A stretch of DNA of 33,154 bases from Bryobacterales bacterium (lineage in GTDB: Bacteria; Acidobacteriota; Terriglobia; Bryobacterales; Bryobacteraceae). The notes beneath the pieces are model-generated. The model had not been told where the DNA came from, searched no databases, and saw only the letters and a program-made list of their open reading frames with translations. Below, in pieces: positions 8,060 to 16,134 of this stretch (its first letter is position 1; each line of letters begins with the position of its first letter). The DNA lies in assembly GCA_016789755.1 (NCBI GenBank), contig JAEUQG010000346.1, forward strand, positions 1 to 33,154. The letters run 5' to 3'. Made by a program: the position numbers and the translations under genes.

Positions 8060-8212
8060 CCACACCAGTTGGGAACCCGTGCCTCCCCAGCCAGGAAGCT
8101 GAAGATGGTTACCTATAGGCTAACGTGCGGTCGCTGGAGAAGAAATAGAACCATCCGCCCATGCTGGACTATTAGTACTCATCCAGAACCGCCCCGTATC
8201 CAATTGCGGTGG
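8060..8212 (+). ncRNA. ssrS: Candidate 6S RNA
   Basis: This part of the 358-nt gap after the receiver gene folds like 6S RNA. The closing stem is CCAC (8060-8063) plus CAGTTGG (8066-8072), pairing with CCAATTG (8200-8206) plus GTGG (8209-8212). A large central bubble follows. The apical stem is CTCCcCAGC (8083-8091) with GCTGGAG (8133-8139), capped by GTTACC-TATA-GGCTAAC. A small hairpin, CTGGA (8164-8168) with TCCAG (8182-8186), lies on the 3' side of the bubble, as in known 6S RNAs. CGGTCGCTGGAGAAG at 8129-8143 resembles the CGGTCCGTCCGAGAAG segment of the E. coli RNA as I remember it. The RNA would act by occupying the housekeeping RNA polymerase. The transcript ends are guesses and no convincing promoter was found. 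Confidence 0.45.
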
Positions 8213-8255
8213 TGACGCCTGCCAAACGCTCACCGCGCTCCGGCACTCACCACCG
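8207..8255. repeat. Inverted repeat at the convergent gene junction
   Basis: CGGTGGTGA (8207-8215) and TCACCACCG (8247-8255) form a perfect 9-bp stem with a 31-base loop. The left arm overlaps the 3' arm of the predicted 6S closing stem, so the two folds exclude each other. It could be a bidirectional terminator between + and - transcripts, though no T-run follows on either side. Confidence 0.4.
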
Positions 8256-8300
8256 GTTCTTGCCTCTTCGGCGGCTGCCGGGCAACGGCGCCGCATCCCG

Positions 8301-9467
8301 CTAGGCGTAGTGCCGGCCCTTCGGCGCTTTGTAGCGGACGGCAAGATGCGGCGTTTCCAGGCGTTTGCTCCCTTCCAGCCGCGAAGTGAGACAGCTTTCC
8401 AGAATCCCGCTTACGATCAGTGTCCTCTCGGCCGGATACGGCGCCCGGCCCGTGGCGAACATCTCTTCGATCTTCCCCACCAGGCACGCCGAGTAGGTCA
8501 CATTCGGCGTCGGCGAAAGAAAAAATTGGGTCGACAATATCCCCTTCCCCTTCACTCTGGCCGCGAAATTGAAGTCGCGAAGCGCTCCATTCAGCATCAG
8601 TAGCGTGGTTTTGAGTCCGTCATTATGCTCCATGAAATAGGCCGCTGGGCTCTTCACCAGCCGCCGCAACTCCCCGGTGGCTATCAGATCCTCGGTGCGT
8701 CCGTCTTCCACCGCGTGTCCCATCGGCGTGTCGCTGCGCGACAAGGCGGCGGCCAGCAGCGCCTTCGAAAAACGCCCTTCCTCCATCGCCTTCCAAACAG
8801 CGTTGCCTTCCACCATCTGTACCGCCCTCACTCCCGTTTCACCGCCCTTGCGCCGCTCGATCATGCACTGCATCGCCTCCAGCGCGTGGTAGTCCATCGG
8901 ATCCGACCCGCCGACGCCGACCTGCAATGCCTCTTCGATCTCGCACTCGATCGGCAGTTCCAGATCCGGCAAACGCCACGTAACCGGCAGCGAGGACCCC
9001 GCCAGCACTGGGAACTTCATGCGGCGTGCCGTATCCACCATCCATTTCGCCTTTTCGAAACTGTAGGATAGGTGCTTGTCGTTGTATATGGGCACTACCC
9101 GCCCGTCCTTTTCGAATACCTCCACGCATTGTTTGAAAAATTCATAGCGTGGATACAGCACTTGCCCTTTGTCGTTGCGTGGATAATTGCCATGCTCGCC
9201 GATAATCAAAACCGCATCGACGGCGAGTTTGTCGCCGCCGCAGCGAAGCGTCTCGGCAATGCTCGGATAGACCCCGAAGCCGAACTCCTTGGCCCGTGCC
9301 TCGCTTTGATCTCCTTCGGGCTTTTGATCCACATACAACGAAACCACCTTCATCTCGGGCTTGTGCCATCTGCCGTTGTACGGATAGCCGATCAGGAAGC
9401 GATCCCCCATGTGCTGGGCATGCGACAGGTAGCGGTAAATTGTGGTGACAATGGCGATGCGCTTCAT
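8301..9467 (-). CDS. Uncharacterised protein, paralogue of its upstream neighbour
   Basis: A 388-residue protein of a family I cannot name, seemingly cytoplasmic because it has no leader. It is homologous over its whole length to the product of 9470-10720. Shared blocks are GEHGxYPRN, YPRYEFF, NDKHLS, AGSSLPVTWR, RRKGGE, DFNFAAR, STQ, YPxERTL and TPHLxxRY. The N-terminus KRIAIVTTIYRYLSHAQHMGDRF resembles a first beta-strand and helix of a nucleotide-binding or amidohydrolase-like fold. Several conserved His residues (SHAQH, GEHG, DKH, TPH) could bind metal. The ATG at 9467 was chosen because longer readings run into the neighbour and lose homology. Only 2 bases separate it from the upstream stop, so the two genes are surely co-transcribed. 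Confidence 0.85.
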   Translation of the reverse strand: MKRIAIVTTIYRYLSHAQHMGDRFLIGYPYNGRWHKPEMKVVSLYVDQKPEGDQSEARAKEFGFGVYPSIAETLRCGGDKLAVDAVLIIGEHGNYPRNDKGQVLYPRYEFFKQCVEVFEKDGRVVPIYNDKHLSYSFEKAKWMVDTARRMKFPVLAGSSLPVTWRLPDLELPIECEIEEALQVGVGGSDPMDYHALEAMQCMIERRKGGETGVRAVQMVEGNAVWKAMEEGRFSKALLAAALSRSDTPMGHAVEDGRTEDLIATGELRRLVKSPAAYFMEHNDGLKTTLLMLNGALRDFNFAARVKGKGILSTQFFLSPTPNVTYSACLVGKIEEMFATGRAPYPAERTLIVSGILESCLTSRLEGSKRLETPHLAVRYKAPKGRHYA

Positions 9468-9469
9468 GA

Positions 9470-10720
9470 CTAGCTTCTCCAGAACGTAGACTCTTTCGTT
9501 GCCTGATAGCGGATGTCGAGGTGCGGCGTGGCGATCTTCTTCTGCTCCTGAAACAGACTCTCCACCCCGGCCGCGGTCAATCCGGTGGTGAGCAAAGTGC
9601 GTTCCACCGGATAGGTGGGCCTGCCCGTCAGATACATCTTCTCGGCGTTGTTCACCAGCGGGCTGAAGAAGTTCGCCAGCGTCGTCCGCCCGTCCGGCAT
9701 CGGCAGATACATCTGCGTGGAGAAAATGTCGCGCTGCCCGTCGATCCTGGCCGCGAAGTTGAAATCGCGCACCAGCCCGCTCATCAGCAACATCGTGCTC
9801 ATCAGCCCGTCGGCATGCTTGTAGCGATACGCCACCGGGTTCTTCACAATACGCTTCAAATCGGCCAGTCCCGGGTATGTGTTGTTGAAACCCTCGCGCG
9901 CCGGAGTCAGCGTATGACTGCGGCACAGGCAGGCTTCCAACAGATCGTGCGGCCAGACCTTCGCCTCATGGGCTTTCCAGAATTCGTCGCCACGCCAGGC
10001 TTGCACCCACTCCACCCCGGATTCGCCGCCCTTGCGCCGCTCCACCATGCACTGAATCGTCTCCAGGCCATGAAAATCGTAGCTGTCCACGCCGCCGTAG
10101 CATACACACATCGCTTCCGGCACGCGAACCCCCGACGGAAACTCAAGCGACGGCGTGCGCCAGGTAACCGGCAGACTCGACCCCGCCATGAAGGGAATGT
10201 TCAGCCGTTTCGCCGTGTCGTACATCTCCCGCGCCCATTGCCAGTTCCACGACAAATGCTTATCGTTGAACACGGGCACGGACCGGCTGCTCGACTCGAA
10301 CACTTTCACAATCTGCTGGAAAAATTCGTAGCGCGGATACTGCGTCTGACGCTTCTCGTTGCGCGGATAGCGGCCATGTTCCCCCACCAGCATCACTCCG
10401 TCGACAGCAAGCTTCCCACCCCCCAGAGTGAGCGCTTCCGCAATCGTCGGATAGACCTTCATCGCCGGGAAACGCGCCGCGCGGTCCGCCGTGAGATCGC
10501 CCTTCGGCCGCTGATCGACGAACAGCGAGACCAGATCCATCGCCGGATGGTGATGCGCCCCATTCCAGCCGTAGCCTTCCAGAAAGCGGTCGACAATATG
10601 CTGCCCGTGCGAGTACTTCCGATACTCCGTCACGATGGCCGCGATCTTTGGGCGCTCCACGGCGAGCGCAAGGGGAGCCGTTCCGGCCACCGCAAGCAGG
10701 TTCCTGCGGGAGATTTGCAT
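9470..10720 (-). CDS. Tat-leader protein of unknown family, first of a tandem pair
   Basis: A 416-residue protein. QISRRNLLAVAGTAPLALA at the N-terminus is a twin-arginine leader, so this copy should be exported folded, unlike its downstream paralogue. The mature part shows the same ordered motifs: VDRFLEG, GEHGRYPRN, YPRYEFFQQ, NDKHLS, AGSSLPVTWR, VERRKGGESG, DFNFAARIDG, STQMYLP, YPVERTLL and TPHLDIRY. Export of folded proteins by Tat often means a bound cofactor, consistent with the conserved His and acidic residues, but no reaction can be named. The ATG at 10720 places the two Arg at residues 5-6. The gene diverges from the dipeptidase gene with only 25 bases between start codons. Confidence 0.85.
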   Translation of the reverse strand: MQISRRNLLAVAGTAPLALAVERPKIAAIVTEYRKYSHGQHIVDRFLEGYGWNGAHHHPAMDLVSLFVDQRPKGDLTADRAARFPAMKVYPTIAEALTLGGGKLAVDGVMLVGEHGRYPRNEKRQTQYPRYEFFQQIVKVFESSSRSVPVFNDKHLSWNWQWAREMYDTAKRLNIPFMAGSSLPVTWRTPSLEFPSGVRVPEAMCVCYGGVDSYDFHGLETIQCMVERRKGGESGVEWVQAWRGDEFWKAHEAKVWPHDLLEACLCRSHTLTPAREGFNNTYPGLADLKRIVKNPVAYRYKHADGLMSTMLLMSGLVRDFNFAARIDGQRDIFSTQMYLPMPDGRTTLANFFSPLVNNAEKMYLTGRPTYPVERTLLTTGLTAAGVESLFQEQKKIATPHLDIRYQATKESTFWRS

Positions 10721-10745
10721 AGAATCAAGATACAGGAGAACAACC

Positions 10746-11927
10746 ATGCGGTGGATGATTGCATTGGCACTGGCTGCGCCTCTCGCGGCTCAGGTTTCCG
10801 AACAGGCGCGGAAGTTGCATGAGAACGCCTTCGTATTCGATGGACATATTCACGTCGTCAATCGCCAGTTGTATCACGGCGGTGACATCGGCGAACGCGT
10901 CGCCGACGGCCAGTTCGACTTGCCGCGCGCCAGGGAGGGCGGCGTCGATGCCATGTTCTTCACCGTGTTCGTCACCGAGGATTACTATCCCCAGCGGCAG
11001 GAAGTGAAACAGGTGATACGGCTCGTCGATGCCGCGTTGACCCAGTTGGAGAAAAATCGCGACAAGATCGAGTTGGCCCTCAACGCCGGCGACATCGATC
11101 GGATCCGCAAGAAGGGCAAGATGGCAGCCGTACTCGATCTCGAAGGCGGCTTCGATCTCGATGGCGATCTCGCGGTGCTCCGCACGCTCCACCGCTTGGG
11201 TATGCGTTCAGCCCAATTGAGCGCCCACAATTGGGCCAACCATTTCGCCGATTCCTGTTGCGCCGACGCGAAGGTCAAAGGTCTCAACGAACGCGGCCGC
11301 GCCGTCATCCGCGAAATGAACCGGCTGGGCATGGTGATCAATGTCTCCCACGCCTCGGATGAAACCATTGAGCAGGCGCTCGAAATCAGCACCGCCCCCC
11401 TCGTCGCCACGCACCATGGCTTGCGCAGTCTGAACAACATCCCGCGCACCATGTCCGATGCCCTATTGAAGAAATTAGCTGCCAAGGGCGGAGTCATCGG
11501 CTTTCACATCGGCAACGAGTTTCACAACCGCAAGGCCTTCGACTGGCGAACCGCGAACGCCGGCAAACCGTTCTGGGACACCACCGACATCCACAAGGCG
11601 GCGGCCATGACCATCTACGAAATTGACCGCAAGGTCGCACCATCGTTTCCCATGGTCGGCGTGGGGATTCCCGACGACATCAAATACTCCCCCTACGAAT
11701 GGCTGGAGGTGGTGGATCGCGCTGTCGCCGTGGCAGGCGAGGATCATGTCGCGCTCGGCTCGGATTGGGATGGCGGCCCTACTCCCCCCAAGGGCATGCG
11801 CGACATCCGCGATATGCCCATGCTGACCGAAGCAATGCTGCGGCGCGGATGGTCGGAGGCCCGCATCAGAAAGTTCCTCGGCGGAAATCTCCTCCGTGTG
11901 TTCCGGCAAATCACCGAAAAGCAATAG
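10746..11927 (+). CDS. Membrane-dipeptidase-like metallopeptidase (family M19)
   Basis: A 393-residue protein. A signal peptide (MRWMIALALAAPLAAQ) directs it to the envelope. The M19 fold is a TIM barrel with a dizinc centre that cleaves dipeptides. Visible ligand sites are DGHIH near residue 32, LDLEGGFD (bridging Glu), INVSHAS and THHGLRSL (two His ligands), and LGSDWDGG near the C-terminus. The first site is HxH where classic dipeptidases have HxD, so the metal set differs by one ligand. The C-terminal FLGGNLLRVFRQI is typical of the family. The ATG at 10746 has AGGAGA about 8 bases upstream. It overlaps the 3' end of the convergent next gene by 17 bases. Confidence 0.88.
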   Translation: MRWMIALALAAPLAAQVSEQARKLHENAFVFDGHIHVVNRQLYHGGDIGERVADGQFDLPRAREGGVDAMFFTVFVTEDYYPQRQEVKQVIRLVDAALTQLEKNRDKIELALNAGDIDRIRKKGKMAAVLDLEGGFDLDGDLAVLRTLHRLGMRSAQLSAHNWANHFADSCCADAKVKGLNERGRAVIREMNRLGMVINVSHASDETIEQALEISTAPLVATHHGLRSLNNIPRTMSDALLKKLAAKGGVIGFHIGNEFHNRKAFDWRTANAGKPFWDTTDIHKAAAMTIYEIDRKVAPSFPMVGVGIPDDIKYSPYEWLEVVDRAVAVAGEDHVALGSDWDGGPTPPKGMRDIRDMPMLTEAMLRRGWSEARIRKFLGGNLLRVFRQITEKQ

Positions 11928-13233
11928 CCTCGCGAATCGCCCGCCGGTTCTCTTGCTCCACCCGCCACTTGATCTTCATTCCCCGAGGAATATTCCCCTT
12001 GCGGGCATCCCAATGAATGAAACCGTGCCCAGCTTCAACTTTGCGAACCAGAATCTCCATCCGCGCCGTGCGCCGCTTGTCGAACACTGGGTCCATGCGC
12101 CTCTGTTCCCGCAGCAGTCCTGAGGCGGGTCCCGCTTCAGTCATCGTCAACCTCACTGGAAACCGCCGCCCCTCGCGCTCAAAAGCACTCACCTCAAGTC
12201 CCAGTTCCACTACCGGAAAAGGAGCATCTGTCGACTCCATATGGGCAATGCGGCCGAAAAGCATCGTACCCACCGGAAGCAGTATCGAATCCCCGTCACG
12301 CAGTTCTTTGACAAGTTTCATGCGCAAGGCCGCGCCCGCGGACACCTTGTCCAAAGGAAGGTCCTCCGTCAAGGCCGCTTCCAATAGCGTTCCCTCGGGC
12401 AGCGCGAAAGGCTGGCCCGCCGCGCTCTCCGGCGCCATCGTTGCCCCCGCAAACCGCACTTCCGATTGGGTGCTGTACCGCCTGCAGGATTCGATCCGCA
12501 TTCGGTTCATGCTCTCCACCCCATGCACAGTGGTAAGAGTCACGCTCCCCGAGACCGGCAGCAACAGTGCCGAATCCCCCGCCGCCACCCGGGCATAGGA
12601 AAAGCTGGTCACCGCTTCGGCCAAGCCGAGCTTCGCCGGGATGTCGTAAGCCTGCAGTTCCAACCGCAGCAGGTCAAGCGTATCCTCCTTCACCCAAAAT
12701 GTGCCTTGATAGGCAACCGGCAGTTCCAGCGTGCCGGCACGCAACCGGTAATTGCTCACACCCTGCGCGATGTCGAAGTCGTACTCGTGGGCGCGCGCTC
12801 CATCCCGCTCCCCCACTCCTTTATAGCGGTACTTGGCGGCGGTGGTATCGAGAACTTGGCGCGCCAGGAGGGCAAACTTGCCCGTGCTCACGACCCCGTT
12901 CCCAACGGCCTCCGATAACGGACGGCGGTAGAATTCGCCCGACCCTGCTTTGCCATACAACTCCTGATCCCCGACAACGCCGACATCCAGTTGCATGGTA
13001 TCGACAGGTTTCCAAGGATGCTCGACGGAGTTGCGGCTGAAGCGCTCCACGGTCTGAGTACATACGAACTGAGAGAGCGCGGAGCGTTCGGTCTTCATGC
13101 GCGAGTGGAACTTCTCGAACAGACCTTCTGGCTCCTGGTAGCAGAGCGCCGTCGATGCGCTGCCGAACATACACAGGCCCAATACCGGCAAGCCCCGAAG
13201 AGCGGCCGCGATGCGGAAGGCGATGTGCAACAT
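11911..13233 (-). CDS. Exported protein of unknown function, acidobacterial type
   Basis: A 440-residue protein with an N-terminal hydrophobic leader (about residues 1-28, MLHIAFRIAAALRGLPVLGL). About residues 30-280 are beta-rich with FVCTQTVERFSR, a KYRYKGVG segment and a GTFWVKEDTLDLLRLELQA stretch, resembling lipoprotein-carrier-like or outer-membrane-associated proteins that carry an FxCxQ-type start. The C-terminal part has a LPEGTLLEAALTEDLPLDKV-like block and a DGDSILLPVGTMLFGRI block. This pattern recurs in exported acidobacterial proteins and recalls the C-terminal beta-barrel of TrbI/VirB10. I cannot assign a function. The ATG at 13233 was chosen because the leader begins there and TATGAT lies 6 bases upstream. 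Confidence 0.75.
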   Translation of the reverse strand: MLHIAFRIAAALRGLPVLGLCMFGSASTALCYQEPEGLFEKFHSRMKTERSALSQFVCTQTVERFSRNSVEHPWKPVDTMQLDVGVVGDQELYGKAGSGEFYRRPLSEAVGNGVVSTGKFALLARQVLDTTAAKYRYKGVGERDGARAHEYDFDIAQGVSNYRLRAGTLELPVAYQGTFWVKEDTLDLLRLELQAYDIPAKLGLAEAVTSFSYARVAAGDSALLLPVSGSVTLTTVHGVESMNRMRIESCRRYSTQSEVRFAGATMAPESAAGQPFALPEGTLLEAALTEDLPLDKVSAGAALRMKLVKELRDGDSILLPVGTMLFGRIAHMESTDAPFPVVELGLEVSAFEREGRRFPVRLTMTEAGPASGLLREQRRMDPVFDKRRTARMEILVRKVEAGHGFIHWDARKGNIPRGMKIKWRVEQENRRAIREAIAFR

Positions 13234-13239
13234 TGGTAG

Positions 13240-13245
13240 ATCATA
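13240..13245 (-). promoter_or_regulatory. -10 element implying a leaderless transcript
   Basis: TATGAT on the minus strand (five of six consensus matches) ends 6 bases before the ATG at 13233. Transcription would then begin at or beside the start codon. The -35 region is weak (GTGAGC with a 16-base spacer). Confidence 0.35.
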
Positions 13246-13489
13246 TCGCGCGCCGGACTGGCTCACACGCCCGTCCGTTTCCATGTTCCCATTCCAACCG
13301 CGCTTGCCGTTGTCCGCCACAAGGCTTCAAGGTCGCCAACGCTGCAACCTATGCCGCAAGTCCGTCCATTGTTTGAACTCACGGCCTGCGCTTCCTGTCC
13401 GGAACAAGCACTCACAACCACGAAAGTTCCGAACGGGCGCCCGCTGGAAGTATGCGCGTCTTTCAGGACGCGCCAGGCGCGCTATTGTG

Positions 13490-13495
13490 TACGCT
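13490..13495 (+). promoter_or_regulatory. -10 element implying a leaderless transcript
   Basis: TACGCT ends 6 bases before the ATG at 13502, the same spacing as in the divergent gene. No Shine-Dalgarno is visible before this start codon. Confidence 0.3.
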
Positions 13496-13501
13496 CAAAT
13501 C

Positions 13502-14401
13502 ATGACGCGAAGAAGTCTGCTCTGTACCGGCGCCGCCGCATCGCTGGCGGCACAACGCAAAGTACGCCTGGGTGGACCGGTGTTCCTGAAATCCGACGAC
13601 CCCAGAGAGTTGGCGCGCGAGCATCGCCGTTTGGGGTACACTGCCGCCTATTGTCCTCCGGCCGACCTCAAGGATGAAGCTCGTACAAAAGCAATCCAGG
13701 AGGCCTTCGCCGCTGAAAACGTGACGATCGCAGAAGTCGGAGCATGGAAGAACATGCTCGATCCGGATCCCGTCCAGCGCAAGCAGAACCTGGAATATGT
13801 GACCGCGCGCCTGGCCTTGGCCGAGGCCGTCGGAGCCCGGTGCTGCGTCGACATCGCCGGCTCCTATCACCCCACCGTTTGGTACGGCCCGCATAAGCTG
13901 AACCTGTCGCCCGCATTCTTCGACGCTACTGTCGAGAACGTCAGAAAGGTCCTCGACGCGGTGAAGCCGGCGCGGACCACCTTCAGCGTGGAAATGATGG
14001 GATGGTCCATTCCGAATTCGGCGGACTCGTACTTGAAACTGATCAAGGCTGTCGACCGGAAGCAGTTTTCCGCTCATGTGGATGTCTGCAACATCATCAA
14101 TTCGCCCGAACGCATGTATCGCAACGCGGAACTGATTGCGGACACTTTCCGTAAGCTCGGCCGGTGGGTGTCCTCCTGTCATGCGAAAGACTTGGCCTGG
14201 GTGCCGGAAATGAATGTTCATTTTGTGGAAGTAATCCCTGGCCGCGGAGATCTCGACTACACAGCGTATCTTCGAAACCTCGCGGCGATTCCGGTGGATG
14301 CTCCCCTCATGCTCGAACATTTGAAAACCGCGGCGGACTACCGGGAAGGCGCAGATCACATCCGCAAGACCGCTTCTGCCTGTGGCGTGGCGCTGGCGTG
14401 A
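13502..14401 (+). CDS. TIM-barrel sugar-phosphate isomerase/epimerase-like protein with Tat-type leader
   Basis: A 299-residue protein of the xylose-isomerase-like AP-endonuclease-2 superfamily, which isomerises or epimerises sugars or related acids with a divalent metal. The leader MTRRSLLCTGAAASLAAQ is short but twin-arginine-like. Barrel strands are visible: RLGGPVFL, TAAYCPPADL, VTIAEVGAW, ARCCVDIAG, TTFSVEMMGWS (metal Glu), SAHVDVCNII (metal Asp), WVSSCHAKDL (metal His) and APLMLEHL (metal Glu). These are the expected ligand positions. The ATG at 13502 starts the leader. The next gene begins 8 bases after the stop. The physiological substrate cannot be inferred. Confidence 0.88.
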   Translation: MTRRSLLCTGAAASLAAQRKVRLGGPVFLKSDDPRELAREHRRLGYTAAYCPPADLKDEARTKAIQEAFAAENVTIAEVGAWKNMLDPDPVQRKQNLEYVTARLALAEAVGARCCVDIAGSYHPTVWYGPHKLNLSPAFFDATVENVRKVLDAVKPARTTFSVEMMGWSIPNSADSYLKLIKAVDRKQFSAHVDVCNIINSPERMYRNAELIADTFRKLGRWVSSCHAKDLAWVPEMNVHFVEVIPGRGDLDYTAYLRNLAAIPVDAPLMLEHLKTAADYREGADHIRKTASACGVALA

Positions 14402-14409
14402 GAAGCAGC

Positions 14410-15381
14410 ATGAGGGGCGGCCCCGAACGCATGATCTTCGGCTTCGCCGGTGTGATCCTGTCCCTGGTCGGGTTGCCCTTGGTTTGGCTCGGAGCCAAAA
14501 ATGCCTGGCTCGCGGTGGCAAGCTCGCGCTGGCCGGTGACCGAAGGCGTGGTTCGTTCGTCGAGTGTCTCGACACACGGGGATACGACAGCAGCGCGGAT
14601 CGTTGTCGCCTATCGGGTGAATGGAACGGAACACACTACCGGCACCTTGCATTTTGGCCAGACCGTGGGCTCCAGTGACTCCTCGGACGCTCAGTTACGC
14701 GCCCTGCGATACGCCAGTGACAGCCGGGTATGGGTGCACTACAACGATTCCAATCCTGCGGTTTCGTGCCTCGAACCGGGCTTTCACGCCGAAGCACTGC
14801 TGCTGCCCATCGCCGGACTTGTCTTCGGAATACCCGGCGGCGCGCTCTTGGTCGCTGCGGCCGGCATTGCCAGACGGTCGATGTGGAAACACGCATTGTA
14901 TTTGTTTGCGGCATCGTTCGGCGCGGCCGGAGCGGCGATGCTCTGGGTAGGCCTCGACCGTATGTGGCGCGCTCATGCAAGCGCCAACTGGCCAGAGACG
15001 CCCGCAGAGATTGTCTATGCCCGGGAGGATCGGACATCCAGCCATCGCGACTCCACCGTTAGGCGCGGCCCTGCATCCATGTCCTATGCTACAAATCTGG
15101 TCTTCCGCTACTCTGTCGACGGTCAGACGCACTATTCGAACTTGCGGCGCATCGGCCAAATCGCGGGCGCCAGTGCCGAGTGGGCGGCAGCGATCTCCGG
15201 GCGCTACCCGAAGGGAGTTAAACTGACCGTGCGCTACATGCCGGGCAACCCTAGTCTCGCGGTGATCGAGCCAGGCATCGGAGGGGAGTCCTGCTGGCTC
15301 CCCGCGATTGGAGCCGCATTTCTCCTGTTTGGTTTTCTTGTGGCAAAATTTGGAATTCCAGCCTTGATGCAGGAGACTTGA
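14410..15381 (+). CDS. DUF3592-like membrane protein with duplicated domain
   Basis: A 323-residue membrane protein built of two similar halves. Each half has a hydrophobic helix (about 8-35 and 165-190), then W-P-x-T/A-x-G/A-x-I/V, a beta stretch with YRVNG or YSVDG, GxxxGS/GA, and V-x-Y/H-Y-x-P/D-x-NP followed by an EPG motif (SNPAVSCLEPG; GNPSLAVIEPG). Further helices lie at about 130-160 and 295-315. This is the signature of DUF3592 proteins, whose function is unknown. ATG 14410 is used; ATG 14431 is also possible. Its stop overlaps the next start as TGATG, indicating translational coupling to the alarmone-hydrolase-like gene. Confidence 0.8.
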   Translation: MRGGPERMIFGFAGVILSLVGLPLVWLGAKNAWLAVASSRWPVTEGVVRSSSVSTHGDTTAARIVVAYRVNGTEHTTGTLHFGQTVGSSDSSDAQLRALRYASDSRVWVHYNDSNPAVSCLEPGFHAEALLLPIAGLVFGIPGGALLVAAAGIARRSMWKHALYLFAASFGAAGAAMLWVGLDRMWRAHASANWPETPAEIVYAREDRTSSHRDSTVRRGPASMSYATNLVFRYSVDGQTHYSNLRRIGQIAGASAEWAAAISGRYPKGVKLTVRYMPGNPSLAVIEPGIGGESCWLPAIGAAFLLFGFLVAKFGIPALMQET

Positions 15382-15959
15382 TGGCGCCAACCCTATTCCC
15401 CACAGCTTCGCAATTGGAATCGCTACAGCGTATTCTGCACGCCGCGCAGTACGCAGCGGCAAAGCATGCGCAACAACGAAGAAAAGGTGCGACTGCCGAA
15501 CCCTATGTAAATCACTTGTTGGAGGTTGCAAGACTGGTGTCGGATGCACTCGAGGAACCCGACCCTAACCTTGTGATTGCAGCACTCCTGCATGATGTCG
15601 TCGAAGACGCCGGAGTGACAAGAGCGGATCTGGTGACCGAATTCAACGAGGATGTCGCCAGTCTGGTCATGGAGGTAACCGATGACAAGTCGCTGCCAAA
15701 GCAGGAGCGCAAGCGTCTGCAAGTAGAACACGCTCCGCATAAGACGGTGCGCGCTCAGGTGATCAAACTCGCCGACAAGATCTCAAATCTGAGGGCTATG
15801 CTGGTGAGCCCGCCTGAAAGTTGGGACGTGCGTCGGCGGCGGGAGTACGTTGTCTGGGCGGAGCAGGTAGTGGCAGGGCTTACCGCCCCTAGCCCACTGC
15901 TGATGAAGGAATTCCGCCGGCTGCATGCCGAGTTACTGGAATTGTTTCCGGAGAGCTAA
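15381..15959 (+). CDS. MESH1-like HD-domain hydrolase (small alarmone hydrolase)
   Basis: A 192-residue, single-domain HD phosphohydrolase. The metal site is visible as NHLLEVA, LLHDVVEDAG and KLADKISNLR. The stretch EVTDDKSLPKQERKRLQVEHAPHKT is strikingly close to the corresponding region of animal MESH1 (HDDC3) as I recall it, and the following EYVVWAEQVVAGL block also matches. Such enzymes remove the 3'-pyrophosphate of (p)ppGpp, and human MESH1 also dephosphorylates NADPH. There is no synthetase or regulatory domain as in RelA/SpoT. ATG 15381 overlaps the previous stop and has AGGAGA about 5 bases upstream. It is probably cytoplasmic and translated with the DUF3592 protein. Confidence 0.88.
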   Translation: MAPTLFPTASQLESLQRILHAAQYAAAKHAQQRRKGATAEPYVNHLLEVARLVSDALEEPDPNLVIAALLHDVVEDAGVTRADLVTEFNEDVASLVMEVTDDKSLPKQERKRLQVEHAPHKTVRAQVIKLADKISNLRAMLVSPPESWDVRRRREYVVWAEQVVAGLTAPSPLLMKEFRRLHAELLELFPES

Positions 15960-16134
15960 CCAGCCAAGGGCTTCGCTAGAGTAGGGCACAGGCGCGCTGC
16001 GATGTCGCACGTTTGCTGCACCCCCTCATCGAACGGCGGCGTGCGCCGCAATCCAGGCAGGTGGGTAACCCTTCCAAGGCATCTGCATGGTCGTTCTTAC
16101 CCGACCCACCAACAAATGATTTCGCCGGCCCGGA
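15960..16134. other. Non-coding stretch next to an IS remnant
   Basis: No credible gene is present. Open frames on either strand have no recognisable motifs. The sequence may be part of the outer flank of the IS21-type remnant. Confidence 0.4.

Noticed and set aside
8060..8212. SRP (4.5S) RNA or tRNA at the structured gap
   Set aside because: No GGAAGCAGCC-type tetraloop motif of SRP RNA and no T-arm GTTCRA sequence; the 6S-like fold fits better.
9521..10822. 433-codon + strand frame antisense to the tandem unknown gene
   Set aside because: Arg-rich shadow frame, whereas the minus strand shows paralogous conservation with its neighbour.
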